A stretch of DNA of 64,000 nt from Anabaena lutea FACHB-196 (GTDB lineage: Bacteria; Cyanobacteriota; Cyanobacteriia; Cyanobacteriales; Nostocaceae). Shown here one piece after another: positions 44,532 to 54,356 of the stretch. Where the stretch lies: contig NZ_JACJST010000015.1 of assembly GCF_014698305.1 (NCBI RefSeq), positions 1 through 64,000 of the forward strand, given 5' to 3'. The notes beneath the pieces were generated by a model, which saw only the letters and a program-made list of their open reading frames with translations, ran no database searches and was not told the DNA's origin. Every line of letters starts with the position of its first letter. Position 1 is the first letter of the stretch. Made by a program: the position numbers and the translations under genes.

Positions 44532-44819
44532 ATGAACTGGCATCTTTTAGGGTTGAGCTTTATTACGGTTTTTCTTTCAGAATTAGGTGATAAAAGTCAG
44601 TTAGCTGCGATCGCTCTTTCTGGTCGTGGTCAATCTCGGCGGGGTGTATTTCTTGGCACTGCTGGGGCGCTACTATTAACCAGCTTGTTGGGAGCATTAG
44701 CAGGGGGAGCAGTTGCAGAATTATTTCCTACACGTATACTCAAAGCGATCGCTGCTGTCGGTTTTGCTATCCTTGCTATTCGCTTGCTATTACCCAACAG
44801 TGAAGCAGAATCAGATTAA
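44532..44819 (+). CDS. Gdt1/UPF0016 half-size cation exporter subunit 2
   Basis: 95 residues, three membrane helices with the second copy of the motif, FLSELGDKSQLAAIALSGRG. It follows subunit 1 by 27 bp in the same direction. The two proteins together reproduce the six-helix, two-motif exporter. Confidence 0.88.
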   Translation: MNWHLLGLSFITVFLSELGDKSQLAAIALSGRGQSRRGVFLGTAGALLLTSLLGALAGGAVAELFPTRILKAIAAVGFAILAIRLLLPNSEAESD

Positions 44820-44836
44820 TTCAGTATTTTTAGTAG

Positions 44837-44853
44837 GGTGGGCAATGCCCACC
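44837..44853. repeat. GGTGGGCAATGCCCACC hairpin repeat
   Basis: A 7-bp stem, member of the same family as 19196-19214, just after the exporter genes. Confidence 0.7.
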
Positions 44854-44890
44854 TTCACCTCAAATATTGCATCTCCACATCACCAGTCCC

Positions 44891-45379
44891 TTAAACCTCA
44901 CGCCAGCACCAGTTTAAGAGTATGCCACCTGCAACCAATTTCAAGCTTTCCAGCAAGAAATAACCGCCATGTAGTAAATTCATTGTTGCTGGAACTACAG
45001 CCGCATCTGTAAATAAGTTTAAATTACTGCCCACAGCGCACATCTGGGGAGTTAAGAAATAAGTATCCAGCAAAGCAACTGTTAGGAGCAGAGCAGATAA
45101 AACTATACTGCCCAAACGCCAATCAGATTTAGTTTTGCCAATAGCCAATACACTAGTCAAAACTACAGCAGCAGATAACAATTCTAGGCGATTAAAATTC
45201 CAAAAAACCACATAGCCTGTGGTTGTAAAACTAGCTTCATTCATCATTCCAGCCACATACAGACTAGGCATAATTACCCAATCTAAAACCAGGCTGGCAC
45301 TGAGCCAAAAGCCCAGAGTCAATATAGTCGCTGTTTGCCAAGTTGACCGCTTAAATTCAAAGTTAGAAATAGCATTCAT
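44891..45379 (-). CDS. Four-helix membrane protein (DUF4149-like)
   Basis: 162 residues with four hydrophobic helices: TILTLGFWLSASLVLDWVIMPSLY, LELLSAAVVLTSVLAIG, LGSIVLSALLLTVALLDTYFL and HGGYFLLESLKLVAGGILL. The VxPxLY and TPxM segments resemble DUF4149 proteins. Function unknown. Confidence 0.65.
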   Translation of the reverse strand: MNAISNFEFKRSTWQTATILTLGFWLSASLVLDWVIMPSLYVAGMMNEASFTTTGYVVFWNFNRLELLSAAVVLTSVLAIGKTKSDWRLGSIVLSALLLTVALLDTYFLTPQMCAVGSNLNLFTDAAVVPATMNLLHGGYFLLESLKLVAGGILLNWCWREV

Positions 45380-45585
45380 AAAAATAATTGCTGATGTTTT
45401 ATTCTTTCTAGTGTCTAACTAATAAGATTCTTTTGACAAGAAAGATCAACTATCCTTTACAAAGGAAAAACTTTATATACAATTTTTCTGTATTTTTTGT
45501 AGCTATTTTGAATATTATTAAGTTAAATTACAATACCCGGAAGAATGAATCTATTTAGTTAATTTTTATTAACAAAAACGACCAC

Positions 45586-45954
45586 CTAAAACTTCCGCAT
45601 ATGATGACTAACTGGGTCAAAACCTTGAGAAAACCGCGTGCTGTCATCATAAAAAGCACCCGTTAAATTTGCTCCATACAACTTCGTATAATAAAGCCTC
45701 GCACCGCGAAGATTTGCCTCACAGAGATTAACCCCACACAAATTAGCTCTGGTTAAATTTGCTTTTGCTAAATTCGCGCTATTTAAATCTGCTCCCCAGA
45801 GTTTAGCTCTAGCTAAATTAGCTTCACTTAAATCTGCTCCCCATAAATTGATTCCTGGTAAATAGGCATCAATCAACTTGACTTTACTTAACTGAGCAGA
45901 TGGAAAATATCTCTCTCCGGCGGCATAGCGCTGTTTAATCTTCTCAGCATTCAT
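45586..45954 (-). CDS. Pentapeptide-repeat protein
   Basis: 122 residues from ATG 45954 (MNAEKIKQRYAAGERYFPSAQL); the longer frame from 46161 has no homology-like content. About twelve A(D/N)LxX repeats follow (GADLSEANLARAKLWGADLNSANLAKANL), forming a right-handed beta helix. The RYAAGERYFPSAQLSK start is typical of cyanobacterial pentapeptide proteins. Role unknown. Confidence 0.9.
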   Translation of the reverse strand: MNAEKIKQRYAAGERYFPSAQLSKVKLIDAYLPGINLWGADLSEANLARAKLWGADLNSANLAKANLTRANLCGVNLCEANLRGARLYYTKLYGANLTGAFYDDSTRFSQGFDPVSHHMRKF

Positions 45955-46958
45955 ATGTATTTTACCCCCTTGAGCCACAACACAGTGATTTCTATTGCTG
46001 ATTGCACCAAAAAAACAGCTAAACCATATCTCTACAATAATCCCTAGCTCATCCCAATTGAAAAAATGACTGCAACAAGTCGTAATTCGTAATTCGTAAT
46101 TCGTAATTGTGCCTACGGTCTCGCTAGAGAATAGACAAATCGATACAGGAAAAATAGGCAAGATTTATTTACACACGAAAAAGCGCCTGAGTCCTTTTTC
46201 CTTACTCAAGCGCTCCCCGTATAACTTTATACCAACCCACTATTTTGATGTAACATTGGCGATCCGCAACACTGCTATTAGGGGAAGCATTGCCAGGATA
46301 ACTTGTAACAAACATGAGGTGAAGTGGTATCACTCCTTGCATTAGAACAGGATATCTCTTTTCAAACCAAATAGCTAGTGTAGAGAGTGACAGTTTATCA
46401 ACTGACACTAGTTAAAAACGACTCAACCCTCGTGGTAACTAACAAGACAAACCCTAACAGTAAACATTTAGTTGATAGAGTATAAAAAATCTAAGTCTTT
46501 TTGTAATTTGCTCAAATATCAGAAAATAAAACTATGGAATCAGGAGATGATAGTAGTAGCATGATTTGCTCAGGCTCTGCAATCAAGATTTTGTCAGGAT
46601 TAGCAGAGAAACGCCTTGCATATTATCATATAGCCAATGTAAACAGATAGCGATTCCTAGGTCGCGCTGAGTGCAAGGCACTCCCGTCAGGGATACGCTA
46701 TCGCTACTTCCACAACAGCCCAGAGTATCTTTTTTACCTGCCAGCCATAAAAAGCCATAAAAATTTTTGTTCCAGGATGCTTGTGCCTATTTAGCGAACA
46801 TAGTAGTTGGGTTAGAGGTGATAGTTGCTACAATTGCCAACTAAAAAAGGGCTACACGTTGCTTCTTGGCACTAATTAAGGGACTATACGCTTAGGTCAA
46901 ATCTTTGATACTCAAGCCTTCTCTAACTAAAGGTAGTTGCCAAATTCTAACTTTACCA
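45955..46958. other. About 1-kb region without a convincing gene
   Basis: Several frames exist but none has protein-like composition or a ribosome site. It has AATTCGTAATTCGTAATTCGT repeats at about 46080-46107, an inverted pair GATAGCG/CGCTATC near 46649-46700, and A-rich repeats (AAAGCCATAAA) near 46750. It may be the graveyard of the sugar-kinase gene whose tail follows. Confidence 0.5.
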
Positions 46959-47183
46959 ATGAAGAAGCAAACGTTACTTACCCAAGTCACAATTGAAGCA
47001 CTACAAGCAGGTGATGCAGAAAAAATTGGTATGCTAATTAAACAAGCTCAGTCAGAACAGTATAAACATCTAATTCCTAATAGTCCTAGAAAATTAACTG
47101 CTCCCATACTACATTCACTACTGAATCCTTACAATTCAAACGTATATTTTCAGTGGTCATCCTCTAACAGGATTTTGGATTAA
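46959..47183 (+). pseudogene. Remnant of a gene upstream of galU (possibly GHMP-type sugar kinase)
   Basis: A short frame (MKKQTLLTQVTIEALQAGDAEKIGMLIKQAQSEQYKHLIPNSPRKLTAPILHSLLN) that reads like an internal piece of a GHMP-kinase-like protein often placed before galU in cyanobacteria; this match is from memory. After LLN the frame degenerates into unrelated residues. There is no N-terminal ATP-binding part, so it looks truncated at both ends. Confidence 0.4.
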
Positions 47184-47231
47184 TTCCACGGATAAATCCG
47201 GGAGCTTGTAACATCAAGAAATCATTAGTAG

Positions 47232-47248
47232 GGTGGGCATTGCCCACC
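47232..47248. repeat. GGTGGGCATTGCCCACC hairpin repeat
   Basis: Fourth member of the hairpin family, in the spacer before galU. Confidence 0.7.
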
Positions 47249-47300
47249 AAACCTATATTTCAAAAATCAAACAAACCAAAATGTTTAAAATAGAGGATTT

Positions 47301-48212
47301 ATGCAAATCACTAAAGTTAGAAAAGCTGTAATTCCGGCTGCTGGGTTTGGCACACGCTTATTTCCAGCTACCAAAGTAGTTAAAAAAGAACTTTTCCCAA
47401 TTATTGATCAAGATGGCAGAGCTAAACCTGTTATTTTAGCAATTGTAGAAGAAGCAATCAGTGCTGGAATTACAGAAGTAGGGATAGTAGTACAACCAGA
47501 GGATCAAGAAATATTTATTGATTTATTTAACAATCCCCCAAAACCAGAACTTTTCGCCAAACTATCCCCGCAAAATCAAGAATATAGCCAATATTTACAA
47601 GAATTAGGCAACAAAGTCACAATATTAACTCAATCAGAACAATTAGGCTATGGACACGCTGTATTTTGTGCAAAAGATTGGGTACAAAATGAGCCATTTT
47701 TGCTGATGTTGGGCGATCATGTTTATAAAACAAATACCGAAAAATCCTGTACTAGGCAAATTTTGGATATATATGAACAAATCAATCACAGTGTTATTGG
47801 CTTAACTACAATGTCAGCCCAAATGATTGATAAAGCCGGGTGTGTTGCCGGAGTTTGGCAAGAATTCAATTCTCTGCTTTCTCTAACGCAAATTTATGAA
47901 AAACCAACTGTTGACTATGCACGTCAAAATTTGCGTGTAGAAGGAATAGCAAAAGATGAGTTTTTATGTATATTTGGCTTATATTTACTCACTCCACAGA
48001 TTTTTGATTGTTTAGCAGCACATATTGAACAAAACTTTCGAGAACGAGGTGAGTTTCAGTTAACATCCTGTTTAGAAGAATTGCGTCAACTGGATAAAAT
48101 GACAGGATATATGGTGAAAGGTAACTGTTTTGATACGGGAATGCCTGACGCTTATCTTCAGACGATGATTGATTTTAGAAATCAAGATATAGGAATCATA
48201 AATGATATCTAA
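47301..48212 (+). CDS. galU: UTP-glucose-1-phosphate uridylyltransferase
   Basis: 303 residues: KAVIPAAGFGTRLFPATKVVKKELFPI is the nucleotide-binding GxGTRxxPxTK...K signature, LLMLGDHVYKT the metal-binding Asp region, YEKPTVDYA and FDTGMPDAYLQT the sugar-binding part. It makes UDP-glucose for polysaccharides. Bacterial GalU is the best fit; UDP-sugar pyrophosphorylases of other types are less likely. Confidence 0.88.
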   Translation: MQITKVRKAVIPAAGFGTRLFPATKVVKKELFPIIDQDGRAKPVILAIVEEAISAGITEVGIVVQPEDQEIFIDLFNNPPKPELFAKLSPQNQEYSQYLQELGNKVTILTQSEQLGYGHAVFCAKDWVQNEPFLLMLGDHVYKTNTEKSCTRQILDIYEQINHSVIGLTTMSAQMIDKAGCVAGVWQEFNSLLSLTQIYEKPTVDYARQNLRVEGIAKDEFLCIFGLYLLTPQIFDCLAAHIEQNFRERGEFQLTSCLEELRQLDKMTGYMVKGNCFDTGMPDAYLQTMIDFRNQDIGIINDI

Positions 48213-48444
48213 CAATTTTTAAGTCTCGTAGGGTGGGCAATGTCTACTTCACGTATATTTCCAAAATCAAATAAATATTATTACTATATATAGCAATTCC
48301 CATTCAAGTGAGGTACAAGCAGTAATAATTAAACACAGATAAACGCAGATATAGCTTGCTTCCCGCAGGGTACGCAGATAATTTTGTACTTCATTAAACT
48401 AGGCAATGCTATAAATACAACTAAGTTTTTAGCAGATCATAATT

Positions 48445-49536
48445 ATGAAAAGAATCGAAGTTGAAGAAAGAGCTATTTTCGTTGGGTTGGCTGGTAGTCA
48501 CGGTTATGGTTTAAATCGTCCTGATTCAGACTATGATTATCGTGGCGTTTTTATTGCTCCCAAGCGTTACTATTTGGGATTCGATAGCATAGAACAAAAA
48601 GATACTGGGTGGGATGAACCGGGAATATTTCCGTTTATTGATGGTAATCAAGACACGGTTATTTATGAATTAAGAAAAGTCCTACATTTATTAGCTGGTG
48701 CAAATCCTAATGTTTTAGAATTGTTGTGGTTGAATAATTATCCTTTTTTAACGAATATTGGACAGCATTTAATTAATCACAGACAGCTATTTTTGAGTAA
48801 AAAAGTGAAGCATACCTACTCTGGTTATGCTTTCGCTCAAATCAAAAAAATGGAAACTCATCGCAAATGGTTGTTAAATCCACCAGCTAAAAAACCAATT
48901 CCATCTGATTATGGGATAACAGATGAAGCAGCATTAACTAAAGATGAGCTAAATGCTTTTTTGGAATATCTATATATCTTAATTAGAGGTAAGATTGAAT
49001 TTTTAGAAGAATCAGAGCAGTTATACAAATTGCTGACAGCAGATATTGACTTTAAAGGTGTCTTAAAACAATATACTTTAGCAGACGAGGCTTTAGAATA
49101 TACTCAAAATCTAACTCATGGACGCAAAGACTTTATTCGGCTGTTGCAAAAAAGCCAAAGCTATCAAATCGCTTTAAGAGAATGGAAGGCTTATTTATCT
49201 TGGCAAGAAAATAGAAATCCTGCTAGAGCGGAAATGGAGAAACAGTCAGGTTATGACTTGAAACATGGTATGCACTGTATTAGATTGCTGCGTAGTGGTT
49301 TGGAAATATTGCAGCGAGGAGAATTAATTGTCGATAGAAGAGTAGCGGGAGATATTGATGATTTAAAAGCTATTCTTATGGGTGAGTATACTTATGAACA
49401 GTTGATGAAAATGGCAGAAGATTTGGTGACTGAGATGGATGTTTTTTATAACCAATCAACTTTACCTCACCGACCTGATTTAGAGCAAATTAATGATTTG
49501 TGTATGGAATTAGTAGAAATGCAAGGTTGGAAATAA
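48445..49536 (+). CDS. Predicted nucleotidyltransferase (Pol beta superfamily)
   Basis: 363 residues. FVGLAGSHGYGLNRPDSDYDYRGVFIAP has the GS...DxD nucleotidyltransferase motif at residues 12-33. The rest is helical with HTYSGYAFAQIKKMETHRKWLLNPP and SGYDLKHGMHCIRLLRSGLEIL, typical of the YcgL-like family also found in phages and defence loci. Target unknown. Confidence 0.85.
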   Translation: MKRIEVEERAIFVGLAGSHGYGLNRPDSDYDYRGVFIAPKRYYLGFDSIEQKDTGWDEPGIFPFIDGNQDTVIYELRKVLHLLAGANPNVLELLWLNNYPFLTNIGQHLINHRQLFLSKKVKHTYSGYAFAQIKKMETHRKWLLNPPAKKPIPSDYGITDEAALTKDELNAFLEYLYILIRGKIEFLEESEQLYKLLTADIDFKGVLKQYTLADEALEYTQNLTHGRKDFIRLLQKSQSYQIALREWKAYLSWQENRNPARAEMEKQSGYDLKHGMHCIRLLRSGLEILQRGELIVDRRVAGDIDDLKAILMGEYTYEQLMKMAEDLVTEMDVFYNQSTLPHRPDLEQINDLCMELVEMQGWK

Positions 49537-49622
49537 TTATAGAGAAGATGTGGTGGTGGCATCACCTCAAGAGTCAGTTGTCAGTTTTTTTGCCACTGAC
49601 TACTGACTAAGACCTAATTTAA

Positions 49623-50741
49623 TTACCTAACCCCAGCTTTCATGCCTGAGCCGTTTTTCTGTGTTGAATCTTCTGGTAGTTCCACACCAAAAACGCGACA
49701 AAAGACTTTTTCAACTTTATAACCAGTATCAATGGATTCCAAGGGATCTTTCCGCAGACGGTGACGTAGACATAATGTAATTACCCGACGGATATCGTCA
49801 ACTGTAACTTCTGTCCGTCCTTCAAAGGCGGTTAAGGCTTTAGCCGCGCGGTTGGTAACGATGTCACCTCGCAACCCGTCCACATCTAATTCTGAACAAA
49901 CTTCCGAAATTTTCACCCGCAAGTCATAGTCAAGGTTAACTTGTGGTAATAATTCCTGAGCATTAACAATTTGTTGTTGTAATGCTTCTTGGGGCGTTTT
50001 GTGTTTTTCTAAATACACAGGAGGATTTTGGTCAAATTCGCCCCGTTCTTCCACAATTTGCACCCGTAAAGCTGGTTCTTTGACGGTGTGAATTTCTGCG
50101 TGCATTCCGAAACGGTCGAGTAGTTGAGGACGCAGTTCTCCTTCTTCTGGGTTTCCCGAACCAACGAGAACAAACCGCGCTGGGTGACGGATAGAAATAC
50201 CTTCCCGTTCGACGGTGTTCCAACCACTAGCAGCAGAGTCCAGGAGTACGTCTACCAAGTGGTCATCTAACAAGTTGACTTCATCAACGTAGAGAATACC
50301 TCTGTTAGCTTTGGCTAGTAGTCCTGGTTCAAAGGCTTTTACACCTTCAGATAAAGCTTTTTCAATATCGATAGTACCGCAAACCCGGTCTTCTGTTGCG
50401 CCCAATGGTAAGTCTACCATGATGACTTTTTTGTGAGCGATGGGAATTTCTATTCCCTGGGCTACTAGTTGACGGACTTCATCACTCATCAAGTCCGTGT
50501 CATTGGGGTCACTATTGAAGGGGTCATTGGCAACTACGGGGATTTCTGGCAGCAGGTCTGCCAAAGCACGGATGGTTGTAGATTTGCCGGTGCCGCGATC
50601 GCCCATAATCATTACACCACCAATTTTGGGATCAATCACATTTAACAACAGTGCCAGTTTCATTTCTTCCTGGCCGACAATTGCTGTAAATGGAAAGACC
50701 GCGCGACGCGCACTTGCTGTAGTTTGAGCAGTTGAAGTCAC
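49623..50741 (-). CDS. chlI: Magnesium chelatase ATPase subunit I
   Basis: 372 residues. Walker [10 protein letters not shown] (47-55), [20 protein letters not shown] Walker [24 protein letters not shown] sensor. ChlI drives Mg insertion into protoporphyrin IX with ChlD and ChlH, the first step of chlorophyll synthesis. The length is somewhat above bacteriochlorophyll BchI, as usual in cyanobacteria. Confidence 0.96.
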   Translation of the reverse strand: MTSTAQTTASARRAVFPFTAIVGQEEMKLALLLNVIDPKIGGVMIMGDRGTGKSTTIRALADLLPEIPVVANDPFNSDPNDTDLMSDEVRQLVAQGIEIPIAHKKVIMVDLPLGATEDRVCGTIDIEKALSEGVKAFEPGLLAKANRGILYVDEVNLLDDHLVDVLLDSAASGWNTVEREGISIRHPARFVLVGSGNPEEGELRPQLLDRFGMHAEIHTVKEPALRVQIVEERGEFDQNPPVYLEKHKTPQEALQQQIVNAQELLPQVNLDYDLRVKISEVCSELDVDGLRGDIVTNRAAKALTAFEGRTEVTVDDIRRVITLCLRHRLRKDPLESIDTGYKVEKVFCRVFGVELPEDSTQKNGSGMKAGVR

Positions 50742-51214
50742 TAAATTACCTTAACAATACTTTTGTTATTACAATTCTTTATTTTGCCACATCTGGTCCG
50801 GGTAGGTCAGTTATTAGTTCAAAGCCGAAGACTTGTCCAACTCTTTCAAGAAACAGTACCGAGTACCGAGTACTGAGTAACGAGTGTGGGGTGTAAAGTT
50901 GGGAGTAAAGTACTCAAGAAAATTTTGTTTTTTTCATTCATAGCGGGTGGTGTGCCGCCCGTGGAGATGCTCCTAACAACAATAACTCTGAATCCATTGG
51001 TGATAACCCAGAGCCATGTTTGCGGTGTTCTCGCAGCGATGCTGTTGGCATCGCTTTGGTTCAATACTCTCATCCGTTACTTTTGAAGTCGAAGACAAAA
51101 GTTGGTGAGGGAATTGACTTTTTTGGTTGATTACTTTGTCCTGGTGTCACATACTCAATTGCGAGATTAAGATATGTTATTTTTACACAAACTCCTTTAT
51201 CCCCATCGCCAGCT
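50742..51214. other. 473-bp chlI-phosphatase spacer
   Basis: No gene recognised. It contains the direct repeat copy 1 and AT-rich sequence near both gene starts, which are divergent, so both promoters lie here. Confidence 0.5.
50843..50976 (+). repeat. Spacer repeat, copy 1 (left of the phosphatase gene)
   Basis: CTTTCAAGAAACAGTAC, GAGTACCGAGTACTGAGTAACGAG heptamer-like units, GGAGTAAAGTACTCAAG, CATAGCGGG and GCTCCTAAC occur in this order, matching 51896-51988. Confidence 0.7.
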
Positions 51215-51853
51215 ATGACACTCAATTTATATTTACTGCGACATGGCGAAACTACTTTTAGTCAAAGTGGTAACTTCTGCGGTAAAACTGATGCAGAATT
51301 GACCTCTGAAGGAATGCAGATGGCAGAGAGTTTTGCCGATGTTTATCAAAACTTGAAGTGGGAAGCGGCTTATGTTAGTCCGATGAAGCGCACCATTGCT
51401 ACTGCAAAACCATTTTGTGATGCTACTGGTATGGAGATGCAGGTAAGGGAAGGATTAAGAGAAGGTAGTTACGGTGAATGGGAAACTAAGAGTAAATCGT
51501 TTGTTCAAGAAAATTACCCAGAAAACTATGTAAAATGGTTGACAGAACCCGCTTGGAATGCACCCATTGGTGGAGAAACTGCGGTAGATATTGCTAACCG
51601 TTCTATGCCTGTAATTGCGGAAATTCAAGAAAAACACCCGGAAGGTAATGTTTTAGTAGTTTCCCATAAAGCCACGATTCGGATTATGCTTTGCAGTTTA
51701 CTGGGAATTGATTTGGGACGCTACCGTTATCGGGTGAATATTTTGGTCGCATCGGTAAGTATGGTTAAATTTGACGTGAATGGTCCTTTGTTAGAAATAT
51801 TAGGCGATCGCCATCATATACCTGATCATATTCGCTCTCGTCCAGGAACATAA
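51215..51853 (+). CDS. Histidine phosphatase family protein
   Basis: 212 residues with the phosphoglycerate-mutase-type catalytic core: LYLLRHGETTFSQSG (RHG), LTSEGMQMAESFAD, VSPMKRTIATAKPF, EGSYGEWE and VVSHKATIRIMLC with the second His. Substrate not decidable (phosphoserine, alpha-ribazole phosphate or phosphoglycerate). The gene is flanked by directly repeated spacer sequence. Confidence 0.9.
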   Translation: MTLNLYLLRHGETTFSQSGNFCGKTDAELTSEGMQMAESFADVYQNLKWEAAYVSPMKRTIATAKPFCDATGMEMQVREGLREGSYGEWETKSKSFVQENYPENYVKWLTEPAWNAPIGGETAVDIANRSMPVIAEIQEKHPEGNVLVVSHKATIRIMLCSLLGIDLGRYRYRVNILVASVSMVKFDVNGPLLEILGDRHHIPDHIRSRPGT

Positions 51854-51895
51854 TAGACATCTCCAGAAAACCCTGACATATCAAATAACAACAGT

Positions 51896-51988
51896 CTTTC
51901 AGGAAACAGTACTGAGTACTGAGTACCGAGTGTGGGGAGTAAAGTACTCAAGCATAGCGAGCGGCACGCTTGTGCAGTTGCTCCTAAG
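51896..51988 (+). repeat. Spacer repeat, copy 2 (right of the phosphatase gene)
   Basis: CTTTCAGGAAACAGTAC, TGAGTACTGAGTACCGAG, GGAGTAAAGTACTCAAG, CATAGCGAG and GCTCCTAAG, in the same order and direction as copy 1. Confidence 0.7.
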
Positions 51989-52120
51989 AAACAAGGCAGG
52001 AGGCAGAAGAGAGAAGAGGTTGATCAAGAAAAGTAGAACAGAACTCATCACAGCTAACGCCCAACTCGTACAATAGAAGATAGATTGTTGAGAATTGTAT
52101 AGTTAGGGATTATAGCTGTC

Positions 52121-53140
52121 ATGGCTCCCGCCGTTTTAATTGAAAATCTACAAAAACGCTACGGTACTGTTGAGGCTGTCAAAGATGTCTCCTTTCAGGT
52201 ACAACCTGGGGAAATCTTTGGTTTACTCGGTCCCAACGGTGCAGGGAAAACTACTACTCTCCGGGCTTTGTGTACGCTGACAACTCCTGATGCTGGCAAA
52301 ATCGAAGTTTCGGGAATTTCGGCGTTAGATCACCCCAAATTAGCCAGGCAAAAGCTGGGTTATGTGGCTCAGGAAGTGGCTTTAGATAAGGTGTTGACGG
52401 GTAAGGAGTTGCTGCAATTGCAAGCGGCACTTTATCATCTTCCTCGTGCAGTGATCAAACAGCGGATTAACACCGTCTTGGATTTACTGGGTTTACAAGA
52501 ATACGCAGATAAAAAAACCGGAACCTATTCCGGTGGTTTACGCAAACGCCTGGATTTGGCTGCGGGTTTACTTCATTCTCCAGATGTATTGGTGTTGGAT
52601 GAACCAACGGTAGGGCTTGATATTGAGAGCCGTTTTGTGGTGTGGGAATTTTTGCGGAAGTTACGCGCTGCGGGAACTACGGTTGTGATTACCAGCCATT
52701 ATTTAGAAGAAGTTGATGCTTTGGCTGATAGGGTAGCAATCATAGATCGCGGTCTAGTTATTGCTAATGGTACACCTTCGCAGTTAAAAGACCAAGTTGG
52801 GGGCGATCGCATTACCCTGCGTATCCGCGAATTTTCACCCAGCGAAGAAGCAGACAAAGCTAAAAACCTGCTAGAAGCTTTACCTTTTGTCCAAGAAATT
52901 ATCATCAATAACGCCCAAGGTAACTCCTTGAATTTGGTAGTCACTCCCCAAAATGACGCTTTAATTACTATTCAGCAAGCCTTAAATAATGTCGGTTTAC
53001 CGATTTTTGGTATTGCTCAATCTCGTCCTAGTTTAGATGATGTTTACCTCGCAGCAACAGGAAAAACTTTGATGGATGCGGAATTAGCTGCTGTTGCTAA
53101 TCGTGATCCTAAAGCGGAGAAAAAGCAAAATATGAGATAG
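52121..53140 (+). CDS. ABC transporter ATP-binding protein (DrrA-like)
   Basis: 339 residues: Walker A LLGPNGAGKTTTLRAL, Q-loop YVAQEVALD, signature YSGGLRKRLDLA, Walker B VLVLDEPTVGLD and switch TSHYLEEVD. The C-terminal 100 residues are the DrrA/CcmA-type extension. It pairs with the ABC-2 permease at 54357, but an opposite-strand Rpn-like gene lies between them. Probably exports a lipid or hydrophobic compound. Confidence 0.93.
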   Translation: MAPAVLIENLQKRYGTVEAVKDVSFQVQPGEIFGLLGPNGAGKTTTLRALCTLTTPDAGKIEVSGISALDHPKLARQKLGYVAQEVALDKVLTGKELLQLQAALYHLPRAVIKQRINTVLDLLGLQEYADKKTGTYSGGLRKRLDLAAGLLHSPDVLVLDEPTVGLDIESRFVVWEFLRKLRAAGTTVVITSHYLEEVDALADRVAIIDRGLVIANGTPSQLKDQVGGDRITLRIREFSPSEEADKAKNLLEALPFVQEIIINNAQGNSLNLVVTPQNDALITIQQALNNVGLPIFGIAQSRPSLDDVYLAATGKTLMDAELAAVANRDPKAEKKQNMR

Positions 53141-53223
53141 GTTTATTGGGAATTAGGAATTGAGAGATGGAAAGAATATTTTTTCTCATAATTCCTAAAT
53201 CCTCATAAATTTTTTTAGTGAAA

Positions 53224-54135
53224 TCAACTTCCAAACCTAGCCAATAATTCCTCACGGGAAATATTCGACAAATTGAGTAGTAACTCAGTTCTTTCTGTTA
53301 AAGAAAGCTCCATAATTGGAGTAACAATAGCAGATAATTCCTCATCTAAAGCGCCAAAACGACCTGTTAGTAAACTCACTACTATCAAACGCTGTCCGTC
53401 TAAACTACCTTCCTGTCTACCTTCTTGTCGCCATTCTTCCCGTTGTTTAAGATACGCTGGTGATAAGTTCATAATTAATTCTCTCTCTTCATCATTTACA
53501 TTATCTTTCACCTCTATATTTTTGCGCCAAGACGCTAAAATCTCTAGTAGGTGATCCCATTTTTCAGTATCTTCTGATAGTTTAACCAATTCTTCTACAG
53601 CTTGTTTTTGGGTTTTTCCTTTTCCCAACACTCTTAACCATAGAGTATCTTGACTAATCGGTAACTGGTTGATAGCTACAATGGCAGTTTTCAAGAATTC
53701 TGGCAGAAAATAAACACCTTCACACCAATTAAGTGACTGTTGCAGTTGTGCGCTAAATCCGTTCAGCATTCTTACAGAACACGAAGGAGTTAAAATCCAC
53801 AAATATGGTAATTTTTCTTCAGATATAGACCGTTTCTCCCGTTTAGCTTGTCGCAATAAATCGCTATGAACGGTATATGATTTTAGCAAACAACTCCTAA
53901 TCTCTATTTCACTTGGAGCATTACGAAACGGTTCAAATAGACAGCTTGTGACTGCCATTTTTGCTAATAATCCTAATTCTAACTCATCAGACGGATTTGA
54001 ATTATTGGGAACAAACCAAACATCTATTTCCCGAACTTCGCTTTTAACATCTTTACTGGTTTCTACATTACCTAAAGAAGTTAATAATTCCTGTAAATAT
54101 TCTTTGGCAAATTGATCATGTGGCTGTCGAGTCAT
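53224..54135 (-). CDS. Rpn/DUF4351-type putative nuclease
   Basis: 303 residues. It begins MTRQPHDQFAKEYLQELL and has VKSEVREIDVWFVPNNSN with acidic residues matching the PD-(D/E)xK-type core of Rpn/YhgA-like proteins. The C-terminus has the tail REEWRQEGRQEGSLDGQRLIVVSLLTGRFGALDEELSAIVTPI and ends LLNLSNISREELLARF, the DUF4351 signature. Common as multi-copy accessory genes in Nostocales. It sits antisense between an ABC ATPase and its permease, as an insertion would. Confidence 0.85.
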   Translation of the reverse strand: MTRQPHDQFAKEYLQELLTSLGNVETSKDVKSEVREIDVWFVPNNSNPSDELELGLLAKMAVTSCLFEPFRNAPSEIEIRSCLLKSYTVHSDLLRQAKREKRSISEEKLPYLWILTPSCSVRMLNGFSAQLQQSLNWCEGVYFLPEFLKTAIVAINQLPISQDTLWLRVLGKGKTQKQAVEELVKLSEDTEKWDHLLEILASWRKNIEVKDNVNDEERELIMNLSPAYLKQREEWRQEGRQEGSLDGQRLIVVSLLTGRFGALDEELSAIVTPIMELSLTERTELLLNLSNISREELLARFGS

Positions 54136-54356
54136 AAAACTTTAACTGTTGATTACTCTATCAGAGAGTTTATAGAAACACAAAAAACACTAATTGATTT
54201 CGGTGATTGATTTGTGAACAGTCTATCAATGATTTTTTGTTATAATAAGGTGTTAAGAATTATAAATATTCTTTGCTTATTAAAAATTGCAGAAATATTT
54301 ATAATTTTCACTGGTTAATTTTATCACCGTGTATTTGAACTTTGGACAAAATTGCT

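Noticed and set aside
45955-46161. 69-residue N-terminal extension of the pentapeptide protein
   Set aside because: Composition is not protein-like and covers a repeat (AATTCGTAATTCG); MNAEKIKQRYAAG is the usual family start.
46202-46408. 68-codon minus-strand ORF
   Set aside because: No motif, no ribosome site; within a region that looks non-coding.
50009-50227. Internal frames in chlI
   Set aside because: Overlap a clear core gene; arginine/serine-rich low-complexity translation.
50886-51086. 66-codon frame in the chlI-phosphatase spacer
   Set aside because: Covers the repeat block and lacks motifs or a ribosome site.
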